From Rikenella microfusus (GTDB lineage Bacteria; Bacteroidota; Bacteroidia; Bacteroidales; SZUA-534), in the NCBI GenBank assembly GCA_020719105.1, contig DYQV01000115.1, positions 1-7,644 on the forward strand: a stretch of 7,644 bases of DNA. Direction: 5' to 3'. Under the pieces are notes generated by a model. It had not been told where the DNA came from. It searched no databases and saw only the letters and a program-made list of their open reading frames with translations. Positions within the stretch are counted from its first letter, which is position 1. The number at the start of each line of letters is the position of its first letter. Below are positions 1 through 6,515 of this stretch, one piece after another. Position numbers and translations under genes: made by a program.

Positions 1-60
1 AATATTGAGGTGTAGCTTAATCGTCAGGATTATTAATGAATAATCCGGGTTATCAATATT
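1..60. repeat. Nested inverted repeat upstream of the TPR gene
   Basis: Two perfect inverted repeats are nested. The outer arms are AATATTGA at 1-8 and TCAATATT at 53-60. The inner arms are GGATTATT at 27-34 and AATAATCC at 39-46, closed by a 4-base AATG loop. The inner hairpin could form in RNA from either strand. Only a loose T-rich stretch follows it on the + strand (57-66), so a terminator for an upstream gene outside the window is possible but not convincing. It could also be a structured leader or operator for the TPR gene. The outer arm begins at base 1, so the structure may extend beyond the window. Confidence 0.5.
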
Positions 61-106
61 TGTTTTAAAGGGTATGGCAAAAACTATTTCTTATCATCAC
101 GTTAAC

Positions 107-2101
107 ATGGAATCCTTAAAGAAAATTCTATTACTACTTTCAATTAGCTTGTTTGCATTGCTTTCGAATGCACAGTTCGATATCCAACATTATCTGATTG
201 AAGGTCATCGCGATTTGATGAATACCAATTATACCCAAGCAATTCAGCGGTTCAACACCATCATTCAAATAAAACCCGACTTATTGGAAGCTTATTACTA
301 CCGGGGTTATGCCAAATATTCACTCAGCGATTATCAGGGTGCTTATACCGATTTTCATAAAGTGATAGAATTGAATCCCTATTTTAGCGAAGGGTATAGG
401 TTCCGCGGCATTACCAAAGCTGCCATGCAGGATTATCAAGATGCTATGGAGGATTTTAATAAAGCGATAAAACTTGATTTAACAAATCCGGATAATTATG
501 TGAGCCGGGGTTTTACTTTATTATTGATGAAGGAATACGAGCGATCTATTGCCGATTTTAATCAAGCACTCAAGATTAATAAAGAGCTCCCTTATGTTTA
601 TTTGCAAAGAGGCTATGCAAAGTTAAGTAAGCAAGATTTTGAAGGTGCAATAAAAGATTTTACCGAAGGCATTAAGCTAAACCCCTACAATCCAGATGGT
701 TTTGCCCGTAGAGCTATTGCATTGGCCGAACAGAAGAAATTCGATGAGGCATTGGTAGATTTGAACCGTGCCATTGAAATGGATGAAAGCAATTCGTTGT
801 ATTATTTTCAAAGAGCCTATATTAAGTACAACAATAAAGATTTGGATGGAACCATGCAGGATTATAATAAGGTTTTGGAATTGAATCCTGAAAATGCACT
901 TACCTATTTCAATCGAGCCATTCTAAAAGCTGAGATTGGTGATAATCAGGGTGCCATAAATGATTATACTCAGGCAGCAGATTTGCAGCCAAAAAATATA
1001 TTGCCCTATTTTAATCGGGGAGGAATTAAATACGAAATGAAAGATTATTATGGAGCCATTCAGGATTGGAGTCAGGCTATTGAAATTTTCCCCGATTTTG
1101 CCAAAGCTTATCAAGCAAGGTCTTCGGCCCGATACCAGGTTGGAGATTTAATTGGCGCCATGGATGACAAGGAAACAGCGAAAAAGAAAATTGACGAGTA
1201 TTTGGCAAAAAACCATGAAGACACTACCATGGCTCAATACATGGATACATCGTACAATTTTAAAAAAATTATTGAGTTCGATTCCGATTTTTACCGTGCC
1301 AATATGGATGATGGTCAAATTCAAAACCGAAGGATTGTTATTAATTTGAAACCTATCCTAATTATTACCGAAAAACAAGAGGGTTTACCCGCCGAAAAGT
1401 TTACGTTTTATCTGAAAAATCTGGAGAAACTGAACCGGAACAATCCACTCAAAACCACGTTTACGGTATCGAGCCAGCTCCCAAAGATGGATGTGGATTC
1501 TGTGCGCTCGCTGCTTAATGCAACCGAACAGGAAAAGTTGCGATCCTCGTTCAATGCCCATCTCTATTTTTATCAGGGATTACTGAATAGCACCATTCAA
1601 AACTTCAATCAATCCATTAAAGCTTATACGGCAGCCATAGGATTGGATCCCAGTTTCGATTTGGCCTATTTTAACAGGGCCAATACCCGATACCTGATGG
1701 TTGAATACATAAATTCAATGGAAGATTATTCACAAGTAATTACCCTTGAGGGGCAATCCACTTCAATTCGCGAAGAAAAATCAAAGAATCAGGAATTTAC
1801 CGATTATCAGGAAGTAATTTCCGATTTGGATAAAGCCATTGAACTGAATCCCGATTTTGGTTTTGCTTATTACAACCGCGGAAATGTAAAATGTATGACT
1901 AAGGATTTCACTGGAGCAATTAACGATTATTCCAAATGCATTGAAGTGGGACCTGAAATGCCTCAAGCCTATTACAACCGGGGACTTACCCTCATTTACC
2001 TGCAAGATAACGAAAAAGGGTGCCTCGATATGAGTAAAGCGGGTGAATTGGGACTTGAAGATGCATATCCGGTAATCAAAAAATATTGCTCAAAAGAGTA
2101 A
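107..2101 (+). CDS. Exported TPR-repeat protein
   Basis: This is a predicted periplasmic tetratricopeptide-repeat protein, probably a protein-protein interaction scaffold; its partners are unknown. The ATG at 107 is preferred because it opens directly on a signal peptide (MESLKKILLL, hydrophobic core, ALLSNA then Q), giving 664 residues. An in-frame ATG at 74 would add 11 polar residues and has AAAGGG just before it, so it remains possible. Numbering from the ATG at 74, an N-terminal block covers about residues 38-372. Its repeats from residue 72 onward keep an exact 34-residue period: the aromatic before the xxRG/xxRA motif falls at 74, 108, 142, 176, 210, 244, 278, 312 and 346. A stretch of about 120 residues without TPR pattern follows (373-495), then a C-terminal TPR block (about 496-665) in which one unit has lost its first helix. 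There is no lipobox and no other transmembrane segment. It converges on ppx with a 40 bp spacer. An imperfect -7-like box (AATATTTG, 55-62) lies upstream. The TPR assignment is very secure; the specific role is not known. Confidence 0.93.
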   Translation: MESLKKILLLLSISLFALLSNAQFDIQHYLIEGHRDLMNTNYTQAIQRFNTIIQIKPDLLEAYYYRGYAKYSLSDYQGAYTDFHKVIELNPYFSEGYRFRGITKAAMQDYQDAMEDFNKAIKLDLTNPDNYVSRGFTLLLMKEYERSIADFNQALKINKELPYVYLQRGYAKLSKQDFEGAIKDFTEGIKLNPYNPDGFARRAIALAEQKKFDEALVDLNRAIEMDESNSLYYFQRAYIKYNNKDLDGTMQDYNKVLELNPENALTYFNRAILKAEIGDNQGAINDYTQAADLQPKNILPYFNRGGIKYEMKDYYGAIQDWSQAIEIFPDFAKAYQARSSARYQVGDLIGAMDDKETAKKKIDEYLAKNHEDTTMAQYMDTSYNFKKIIEFDSDFYRANMDDGQIQNRRIVINLKPILIITEKQEGLPAEKFTFYLKNLEKLNRNNPLKTTFTVSSQLPKMDVDSVRSLLNATEQEKLRSSFNAHLYFYQGLLNSTIQNFNQSIKAYTAAIGLDPSFDLAYFNRANTRYLMVEYINSMEDYSQVITLEGQSTSIREEKSKNQEFTDYQEVISDLDKAIELNPDFGFAYYNRGNVKCMTKDFTGAINDYSKCIEVGPEMPQAYYNRGLTLIYLQDNEKGCLDMSKAGELGLEDAYPVIKKYCSKE

Positions 2102-2141
2102 AACATAACATCAAGTAAATCACACCATGACTATCAGTAGG

Positions 2142-3044
2142 CTAAAATTGGTTTAGTAAATTAGGACTGCCTATATGTTTTTTGTAAAGTTCTACTATTA
2201 ACCCGTCGGCCAGTCCGATTTTTGGTGCTTGCAACTCATTTATTTTGCCCAGTTTCATCAATTTTTTGAAGATGATGGCAGCCTCAACAATAACATCGGC
2301 CCGGTCGGGACGCAATCCCATTTTGGAAATTCGGTCGGCCAATGAATACCCTTCGAGTATTTCGTGTCCTTCAGTCAACTGAGAATACGACAAGGTGTTT
2401 TTCTCAATATTTCCGAAAAGTTTGGTGAGTTTATTGATATTTCCCCCGGAGCAAATGCAGTTAAACGGCTGTTCTTCCAATTTTAAGCCAAGCAGCCAAA
2501 CTTTCAGTTTATCCCATTCCGATGAAGGAACTTTATCAAAAAGCAGTCGAATGGTTCCTATAGGGAAAGAAGCGTTTGCAAGCATTAGCTCCTCCTTAAA
2601 CCAGCTTATTTCAATACTTCCACCCCCTAAATCAATATATAGGGAGTAAGGGTGAGGTTTACTCAGGTTGGTATTTCCGGCAGAACCAATAATTTCGGCT
2701 TCTTGCCTATCAGTTATCAAATGTATGTCAATTCCAGAACCTATTTTTACTTGTTCAATCACTTCCGCTCCATTGCTTGCCTCGCGCATGGCCGATGTGG
2801 CTACAGCAAAACAATCAATGGGTTGGTACACATTTTTAAGCTGGTTGTATGCGTCAAACGTGCGAACCAGATACGTTTCTTTTTCAGGAGTTATAAAACC
2901 TTTATCAAACACATCGAATCCCAATCGCAGAGGAACTCTTACTAAGGTAATTTTTTCGGTAACCGGTTTTCCTTCTTGCTCATGAACGGTAGCTACCAAT
3001 AGCCTTCCGGCATTTGAACCAATATCAATGGCTGAAAAAATCAT
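2142..3044 (-). CDS. ppx: Exopolyphosphatase, Ppx/GppA family (short form)
   Basis: This 300-residue member of the Ppx/GppA phosphatase family (ASKHA fold) is expected to remove terminal phosphate from polyphosphate, or to hydrolyse pppGpp; the sequence alone cannot separate these. Visible motifs are the first phosphate loop DIGSNAG (residues 7-13), the ATSAMREASNG segment (82-92), the acidic stretch RQEAE (113-117) where the family's catalytic Glu lies, the second phosphate loop DLGGGSIE (138-145), PIGTIRLLF (161-169), SGGNI (199-203) and the RADVIVEAA segment (248-256). Only the two-lobed catalytic core is present. The C-terminal HD-like region of the roughly 510-residue E. coli PPX is absent, which matches known short family members rather than a truncation. 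The first loop has Ala where Thr or Ser is common. The gene starts 6 bp after the ppk1 stop, with a good Shine-Dalgarno site inside the ppk1 end, so it is almost certainly cotranscribed and follows ppk1 as in the E. coli operon. Confidence 0.93.
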   Translation of the reverse strand: MIFSAIDIGSNAGRLLVATVHEQEGKPVTEKITLVRVPLRLGFDVFDKGFITPEKETYLVRTFDAYNQLKNVYQPIDCFAVATSAMREASNGAEVIEQVKIGSGIDIHLITDRQEAEIIGSAGNTNLSKPHPYSLYIDLGGGSIEISWFKEELMLANASFPIGTIRLLFDKVPSSEWDKLKVWLLGLKLEEQPFNCICSGGNINKLTKLFGNIEKNTLSYSQLTEGHEILEGYSLADRISKMGLRPDRADVIVEAAIIFKKLMKLGKINELQAPKIGLADGLIVELYKKHIGSPNLLNQF

Positions 3045-3050
3045 CTTTTT

Positions 3051-5123
3051 TTACTCCTTCTTATTTTCATTATGTACACTTTTTAAATACTCGTAAATTG
3101 CTTCTTGTGCCCTTACTTTTGGCTTATTGTTTTGGAAATATCGGTTTGACATTTCCGGTTCAATAATCCGAGCCTTACAATTATCTTCCCATTGTATATT
3201 CAGCAGTTCTTTTATTTCTTTTTGTATGGTGGAATCAAAAATTGGAACGGTAACTTCAATTCGATTATCGAGATTCCGGACCATCCAATCGGCCGAAGAG
3301 ATGTAATATTTTTCTTCACCCCCATTGCAAAAAATCATAGTCCGGGCATGTTCCAGGTATTTATCAACAATGCTATGTACACTTATATTGCTGCTCATTC
3401 CAGGAACTCCGGGTATCAATTTACAGATACCTCTAACAATTAATTGAATTTTAACTCCGGCTTGGCTGGCAGCATATAATTTATTAATTAAAGGCAAATC
3501 AGCCAAACTATTAAGTTTTATCATAACCCAAGCCTCTTTGCCTAATAAGGCATTCCGAATTTCGAGGTTTAACATTTTCATAAAGAAATTCCGTGTGCTA
3601 AACGGACTAACAATTAATGTTTTGAAATGTATTGGACGGTATGTTGCCTCAAACATATCAAAAACCTTGTCCACTTCCAAGGTAATATCAGGGTTCGCGG
3701 TTAGTAAAGTACTGTCGCAATATATGCTGGCCGTTTTTTCATGAAAATTTCCGGTTCCAATATTTGCGTAATGCTTGTATCCGGTTGCTTCTTTGCGTTT
3801 TATCAAAATGAGTTTGCAGTGAACTTTTAATCCGGGAATGTTGCGTAATACCCTAACACCGGCTTCTTGAAGTTTTCCTGACCAAAAAATATTTGCTTCT
3901 TCATCGAAACGGGCCTGAAGTTCCATAAAAACAGTAACTCTTTTACCGTTCCGAGCTGCATTAATCAGAGCATTTATAACATTCGATGGATTTGCAAGCC
4001 GGTAAATGGTCATTTTAATGGAGCGCACTTTGGAATCGATGGATGCTTCGCGAAGTAAATCAATAATATACTGAAAGCTTTGAAACGGATAATGAAGCAT
4101 GATATCCTTTTCCCTTATGGCATGCAGAATGCTGCTACCTTCCGGAATATCTTTGTGTGGTAATGGAGGTCGCTTTGGGTTTTCCAGTTCCGGACCGCCC
4201 AAATTCGGGAAACCCATGTAATCTTTAAAATTGTGATAGGGTCCACCCTCAACCATGTGGTCTTTCGACGAAAAACGTAATTTTTGAGTAACTCCATCAA
4301 GCAATTCTTTGGGCATGTTTCTATCGTAAACAAAACGCAGCGCCGAACCTTTTTTTCTTAATGCTAAACTTTCAGCCATTAGCTCCACAAAACTTTTCGA
4401 CACATCATTATCCATATCTAACTCCGCATCGCGCGTAAATTTAAAAGTATAGGCTTTAAAGCTATCATATTTAAATCGGATAAATATTTCATCTAAACAA
4501 AAGCGTATCACGTCATCAAGCAGCATAATAAACTTATTTCCATTTTTTTCAGGAAGTATCAGGAAACGGTTTACTGCATTGGTTGGAATCTCCATAATGG
4601 CGTAGGTATTTAAATCCGGTCTGTCGCTACGTCCAAGAATTATGGCAAGATAAATGGAATGATCCGTTAGAAAGCTGGCTGATGAAAAATTACGGAGCAT
4701 AATTGGAAAAAGGTGGTGCCTTACTTTTTCACGAAAATAATGCCTGACAAATTCTCCTTGATCCTTTTCAAGTTGTTTTTCATTAATTAGGAAAATATTT
4801 TGTTTTTTTAAGTCTTCAATTAATTCGCTATTAATAGTTGCAAAATTGATTTGCTGATTCCTCACTTCTGCTAAGGCATCAGCTAAAATCTGCTGCAAAA
4901 GGGTCACATCGTTATCAACACTTTTTTTGTTCAGTTCAATCATCCGGTAAAGCGATGCTATACGAACCCTGAAAAACTCATCCTGATTGTTTGAATAGAT
5001 GCCTAAAAATTTAATGCGCTCATTCAATGGGTTCGACTTATCGCTAGCTTCTTGTAAAACCCTTGCATTAAAACTCAGCCAGCTAAGTTCTCTATCGGTA
5101 TATTTTACTTTCAAATTTGCCAT
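3051..5123 (-). CDS. ppk1: Polyphosphate kinase 1 (PPK1)
   Basis: PPK1 reversibly transfers the gamma phosphate of ATP to a growing polyphosphate chain. It is usually a peripheral membrane-associated oligomer. The ATG at 5123 gives 690 residues, close to the 688 of E. coli PPK, and in this numbering key residues fall on or near the E. coli positions. The ELSWLSFNARVLQEA motif opens the N domain, and Asn45 lies in GIYSNNQDEFF. Arg375 (TIYRLAN) and Arg405 (ELQARFDEE) are the metal and phosphate ligands. His435 in LKVHCKL is the autophosphorylated residue of the first phospholipase-D-like domain. GTGNFHEKT follows it. His592 lies in YLEHAR, and SADWMVRNLDNRIEV completes the second such domain. 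All catalytic residues are present, so the enzyme should be active. An in-frame TTG two codons upstream (5129) is an unlikely start because it overlaps a promoter-like TAnnTTTG box. ppx follows after 6 bp; sixA lies 88 bp upstream on the same strand. Confidence 0.97.
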   Translation of the reverse strand: MANLKVKYTDRELSWLSFNARVLQEASDKSNPLNERIKFLGIYSNNQDEFFRVRIASLYRMIELNKKSVDNDVTLLQQILADALAEVRNQQINFATINSELIEDLKKQNIFLINEKQLEKDQGEFVRHYFREKVRHHLFPIMLRNFSSASFLTDHSIYLAIILGRSDRPDLNTYAIMEIPTNAVNRFLILPEKNGNKFIMLLDDVIRFCLDEIFIRFKYDSFKAYTFKFTRDAELDMDNDVSKSFVELMAESLALRKKGSALRFVYDRNMPKELLDGVTQKLRFSSKDHMVEGGPYHNFKDYMGFPNLGGPELENPKRPPLPHKDIPEGSSILHAIREKDIMLHYPFQSFQYIIDLLREASIDSKVRSIKMTIYRLANPSNVINALINAARNGKRVTVFMELQARFDEEANIFWSGKLQEAGVRVLRNIPGLKVHCKLILIKRKEATGYKHYANIGTGNFHEKTASIYCDSTLLTANPDITLEVDKVFDMFEATYRPIHFKTLIVSPFSTRNFFMKMLNLEIRNALLGKEAWVMIKLNSLADLPLINKLYAASQAGVKIQLIVRGICKLIPGVPGMSSNISVHSIVDKYLEHARTMIFCNGGEEKYYISSADWMVRNLDNRIEVTVPIFDSTIQKEIKELLNIQWEDNCKARIIEPEMSNRYFQNNKPKVRAQEAIYEYLKSVHNENKKE
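3054..3059 (-). promoter_or_regulatory. Ribosome binding site of ppx inside the ppk1 3' end
   Basis: On the minus strand AAGGAG is followed by nine bases (TAAAAAAAG, which includes the ppk1 stop) and then the ppx ATG. It overlaps the last codons of ppk1. Such a strong site is notable in Bacteroidota, where Shine-Dalgarno use is weak. It fixes the ppx start and suggests translational coupling of the two genes. Confidence 0.75.
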
Positions 5124-5126
5124 GGC

Positions 5127-5154
5127 CAAAAGTATAAATTCTAATTAATTCAAA
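5127..5154 (-). promoter_or_regulatory. Putative Bacteroidota-type promoter of ppk1
   Basis: Reading the minus strand, TTTG (5154-5151) is followed after 16 bases by TACTTTTG (5134-5127), an exact match to the Bacteroidota -7 consensus TAnnTTTG. Only GCC separates this box from the ppk1 ATG at 5123. The published spacing to the upstream TTG/TTTG element is somewhat larger (about 17-23), so the -33 match is borderline. If the promoter is used, the ppk1-ppx transcript has essentially no 5' leader and is driven independently of sixA. Confidence 0.5.
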
Positions 5155-5211
5155 TGCGGAATGTACATTTTTCTTTTCCCTGGTATTTATTAACCCTGAA
5201 AATTATGACAT

Positions 5212-5703
5212 TTAGAGTTTTTTAGGTTCAATATAAAACCTTAGCGTTCCTTTTCCGGCGACAATTTCATCCCAGCGCCGAATGTCCAGTTGAATAACCA
5301 CACAACCTGAAGTAGGTATCCATTCCGCAATTTGATTCGATAAAAGTTCACAGGCAAAATCGCTTATGCCCGGGTTGTGCCCTATTATCATTATGTGCTG
5401 AAGATTTGGGTCAACCTTCCTGATATGTGAAAAATAATACTCCGGATTTCCAGGGTAAAAAGATTCGGCAAACACCGGTTGGATGGGCATATTTAATTGT
5501 TTTACAACCAAACGGGCCGTTTCCATTGCCCGTATCGCCGGACTGCAATAAACCACTTCGGGTATTAATTGCTTTGCTTTAATAAAACTGCAGGTTTTCT
5601 CCGTTCTTTTGATTCCCTTTTCAATCAAAGGTCTTTCTTCATCAGTTAAATCGGGGTAATCCCAGCTCGATTTTGCATGTCGCATTATAGATATTAACTT
5701 CAT
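5212..5703 (-). CDS. sixA: SixA-type phosphohistidine phosphatase
   Basis: This 163-residue cytoplasmic protein of the histidine phosphatase (phosphoglycerate mutase-like) superfamily, SixA subgroup, removes phosphate from phosphohistidine in proteins. E. coli SixA acts on phosphorelay or phosphotransferase proteins. The nucleophile motif is RHAKSSW at residues 8-14 (Arg8, His9). Arg58 in the CSPAIRAMETA motif and His109 in IIGHNPG complete the phosphate pocket, and Glu80 (AESFYPG) may be the general acid region. Length and motif order are typical and nothing is missing. The ATG at 5703 is preceded by AGGAAGGA. The gene starts 16 bp after elbB, so both are likely on one mRNA. ppk1 follows downstream on the same strand after an 88 bp gap that carries a possible promoter. 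The natural substrate is unknown; PPK1, which forms a phosphohistidine, is an interesting neighbour. Family assignment is strong, physiological role is inferred. Confidence 0.93.
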   Translation of the reverse strand: MKLISIMRHAKSSWDYPDLTDEERPLIEKGIKRTEKTCSFIKAKQLIPEVVYCSPAIRAMETARLVVKQLNMPIQPVFAESFYPGNPEYYFSHIRKVDPNLQHIMIIGHNPGISDFACELLSNQIAEWIPTSGCVVIQLDIRRWDEIVAGKGTLRFYIEPKKL

Positions 5704-5711
5704 TCCTTCCT
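5704..5711 (-). promoter_or_regulatory. Purine-rich ribosome binding site of sixA
   Basis: On the minus strand AGGAAGGA lies directly before the sixA ATG, within the 16 bp between elbB and sixA. The upstream AGGA has only about four bases to the start codon, which is tight for a Shine-Dalgarno interaction, but the purine-rich stretch supports this start. Confidence 0.45.
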
Positions 5712-5719
5712 TTTTTAGG

Positions 5720-6379
5720 TTAATTTACTAAATCTATTAAAGCATTTACTACGTTGGTCGCTCCAACCTCAATTTGACTGATATTGGAATCGAGCATGTA
5801 ACACGGATTGGTAACCAATTTATAGTTGCTATCGGTACAAATTTCATTATACAGTTTTTGCTGATGCACCCCCTTCATTTTAACAATGGTAACTTCTGTT
5901 TCTTTATCATTACCAATGGTAACGGTTGCTCCTTTTAAAATCCGTACCATTAAAGCCGGTGCAATGCAAAGGGCTCCAATGGGTTTGTTCGCTTTATGCA
6001 TTTCAAGCACCGCTTGTTCCACTTCACTATTTACCATGCAATTTGAGCCATCAAAGGCCAAAGTGGAGAGATTTTTGGCTACTCCAAAACCACCGGGAAA
6101 AATTAGAATATCGAAATTGGATGCGCTAAAATCACACAACGGCTTTATTTTCCCGCGTGCAATGCGAGCCGATTCCACCAAAACGTTCCGTGTTTCCTGA
6201 ACTTCTTTTCCGGTAAAATGATTTATTACGTGATGCTGATAAATATCCGGAGCAAAACATTGGTATGAGCTGCCTGCTTTGTTGATGGCCAAAAGAGTTA
6301 AAATAGCTTCCTGTATTTCTGCACCATCATAAACACCGCAGCCTGAAAGAACCACCGCAAATTTATAACTAGTTTTCAT
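5720..6379 (-). CDS. elbB: ElbB, DJ-1/PfpI-like isoprenoid biosynthesis-associated protein
   Basis: This 219-residue cytoplasmic protein of the class I glutamine amidotransferase-like DJ-1/PfpI superfamily is clearly ElbB. Matches to E. coli ElbB as I recall it run along the protein: VVLSGCGVYDGAEIQEA near the start, CFAPD (41-45), VINHFTGKEVQETRNVL (51-67), ARIARGKIKPL (71-81), FPGGFGVAKNLS (94-105), the nucleophile elbow GALCIAPA with Cys138, and the C-terminal VTNPCYML (189-196). Glu21 in the YDGAE segment is the acidic residue expected near the nucleophile. E. coli ElbB has been linked to isoprenoid synthesis, and weak glyoxalase III activity has been reported for it; the cellular substrate remains uncertain. 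The ATG at 6379 is chosen because the family begins right there; an in-frame TTG at 6442 would add 21 residues with no family match. sixA follows after 16 bp. No clear promoter is visible in the 136 bp upstream. Confidence 0.95.
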   Translation of the reverse strand: MKTSYKFAVVLSGCGVYDGAEIQEAILTLLAINKAGSSYQCFAPDIYQHHVINHFTGKEVQETRNVLVESARIARGKIKPLCDFSASNFDILIFPGGFGVAKNLSTLAFDGSNCMVNSEVEQAVLEMHKANKPIGALCIAPALMVRILKGATVTIGNDKETEVTIVKMKGVHQQKLYNEICTDSNYKLVTNPCYMLDSNISQIEVGATNVVNALIDLVN

Positions 6380-6480
6380 AAAATGAATTTTGAGATTATA
6401 GATAGTTAAAGTTAAGAAAAACCAATGAATTAATTTAACCAAGCAAAGATTTCAAAGCATTATAAATATCACTTTCCATG

Positions 6481-6506
6481 AATCAATGAGGCGTTTCATA
6501 TTGATT
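6481..6506. repeat. Imperfect inverted repeat between the UPF0104 gene and elbB
   Basis: AATCAAT (6481-6487) pairs with ATTGATT (6500-6506). The stem can extend by GA/TC if a 2-base bulge is allowed, around the loop GGCGTT. It sits about 10 bp after the stop of the UPF0104 gene on the minus strand. No U tract follows it in that direction, so it is a weak terminator candidate at best; on the + strand AT-rich sequence follows, but no + gene ends here. Confidence 0.35.
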
Positions 6507-6515
6507 ATTATATTG

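Noticed and set aside
2102..2141. Possible bidirectional terminator between the convergent TPR and ppx genes
   Set aside because: Only a 3 bp ACT/AGT pairing can be found and there is no T tract; no hairpin worth annotating.
2652..2985. Open frames of 97 and 105 codons on the + strand opposite ppx
   Set aside because: They lie fully antisense to a gene with all family motifs, their translations show no recognisable domain, and two overlapping antisense frames are expected shadows of codon bias.
4115..4333. 72-codon frame on the minus strand inside ppk1
   Set aside because: It is out of frame within the conserved PPK1 coding sequence and its product resembles no known protein.
5886..6200. 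104-codon + strand frame opposite elbB
   Set aside because: Antisense to a clearly conserved gene, with no start signal or domain evidence.
6380..6442. N-terminal extension of ElbB from a TTG codon
   Set aside because: The added 21 residues have no match to the ElbB family, while the ATG at 6379 coincides with the family's usual start.
6444..6451. AATCTTTG as a -7 box for elbB
   Set aside because: It has one mismatch to TAnnTTTG, no suitably spaced upstream TTG, and lies about 65 bases from the start codon.
6452..6499. 15-residue minus-strand reading frame (MKRLIDSWKVIFIML) between the UPF0104 gene and elbB
   Set aside because: It is very short, has no ribosome binding site or promoter evidence, and lies partly in an inverted repeat; chance is the simpler explanation.
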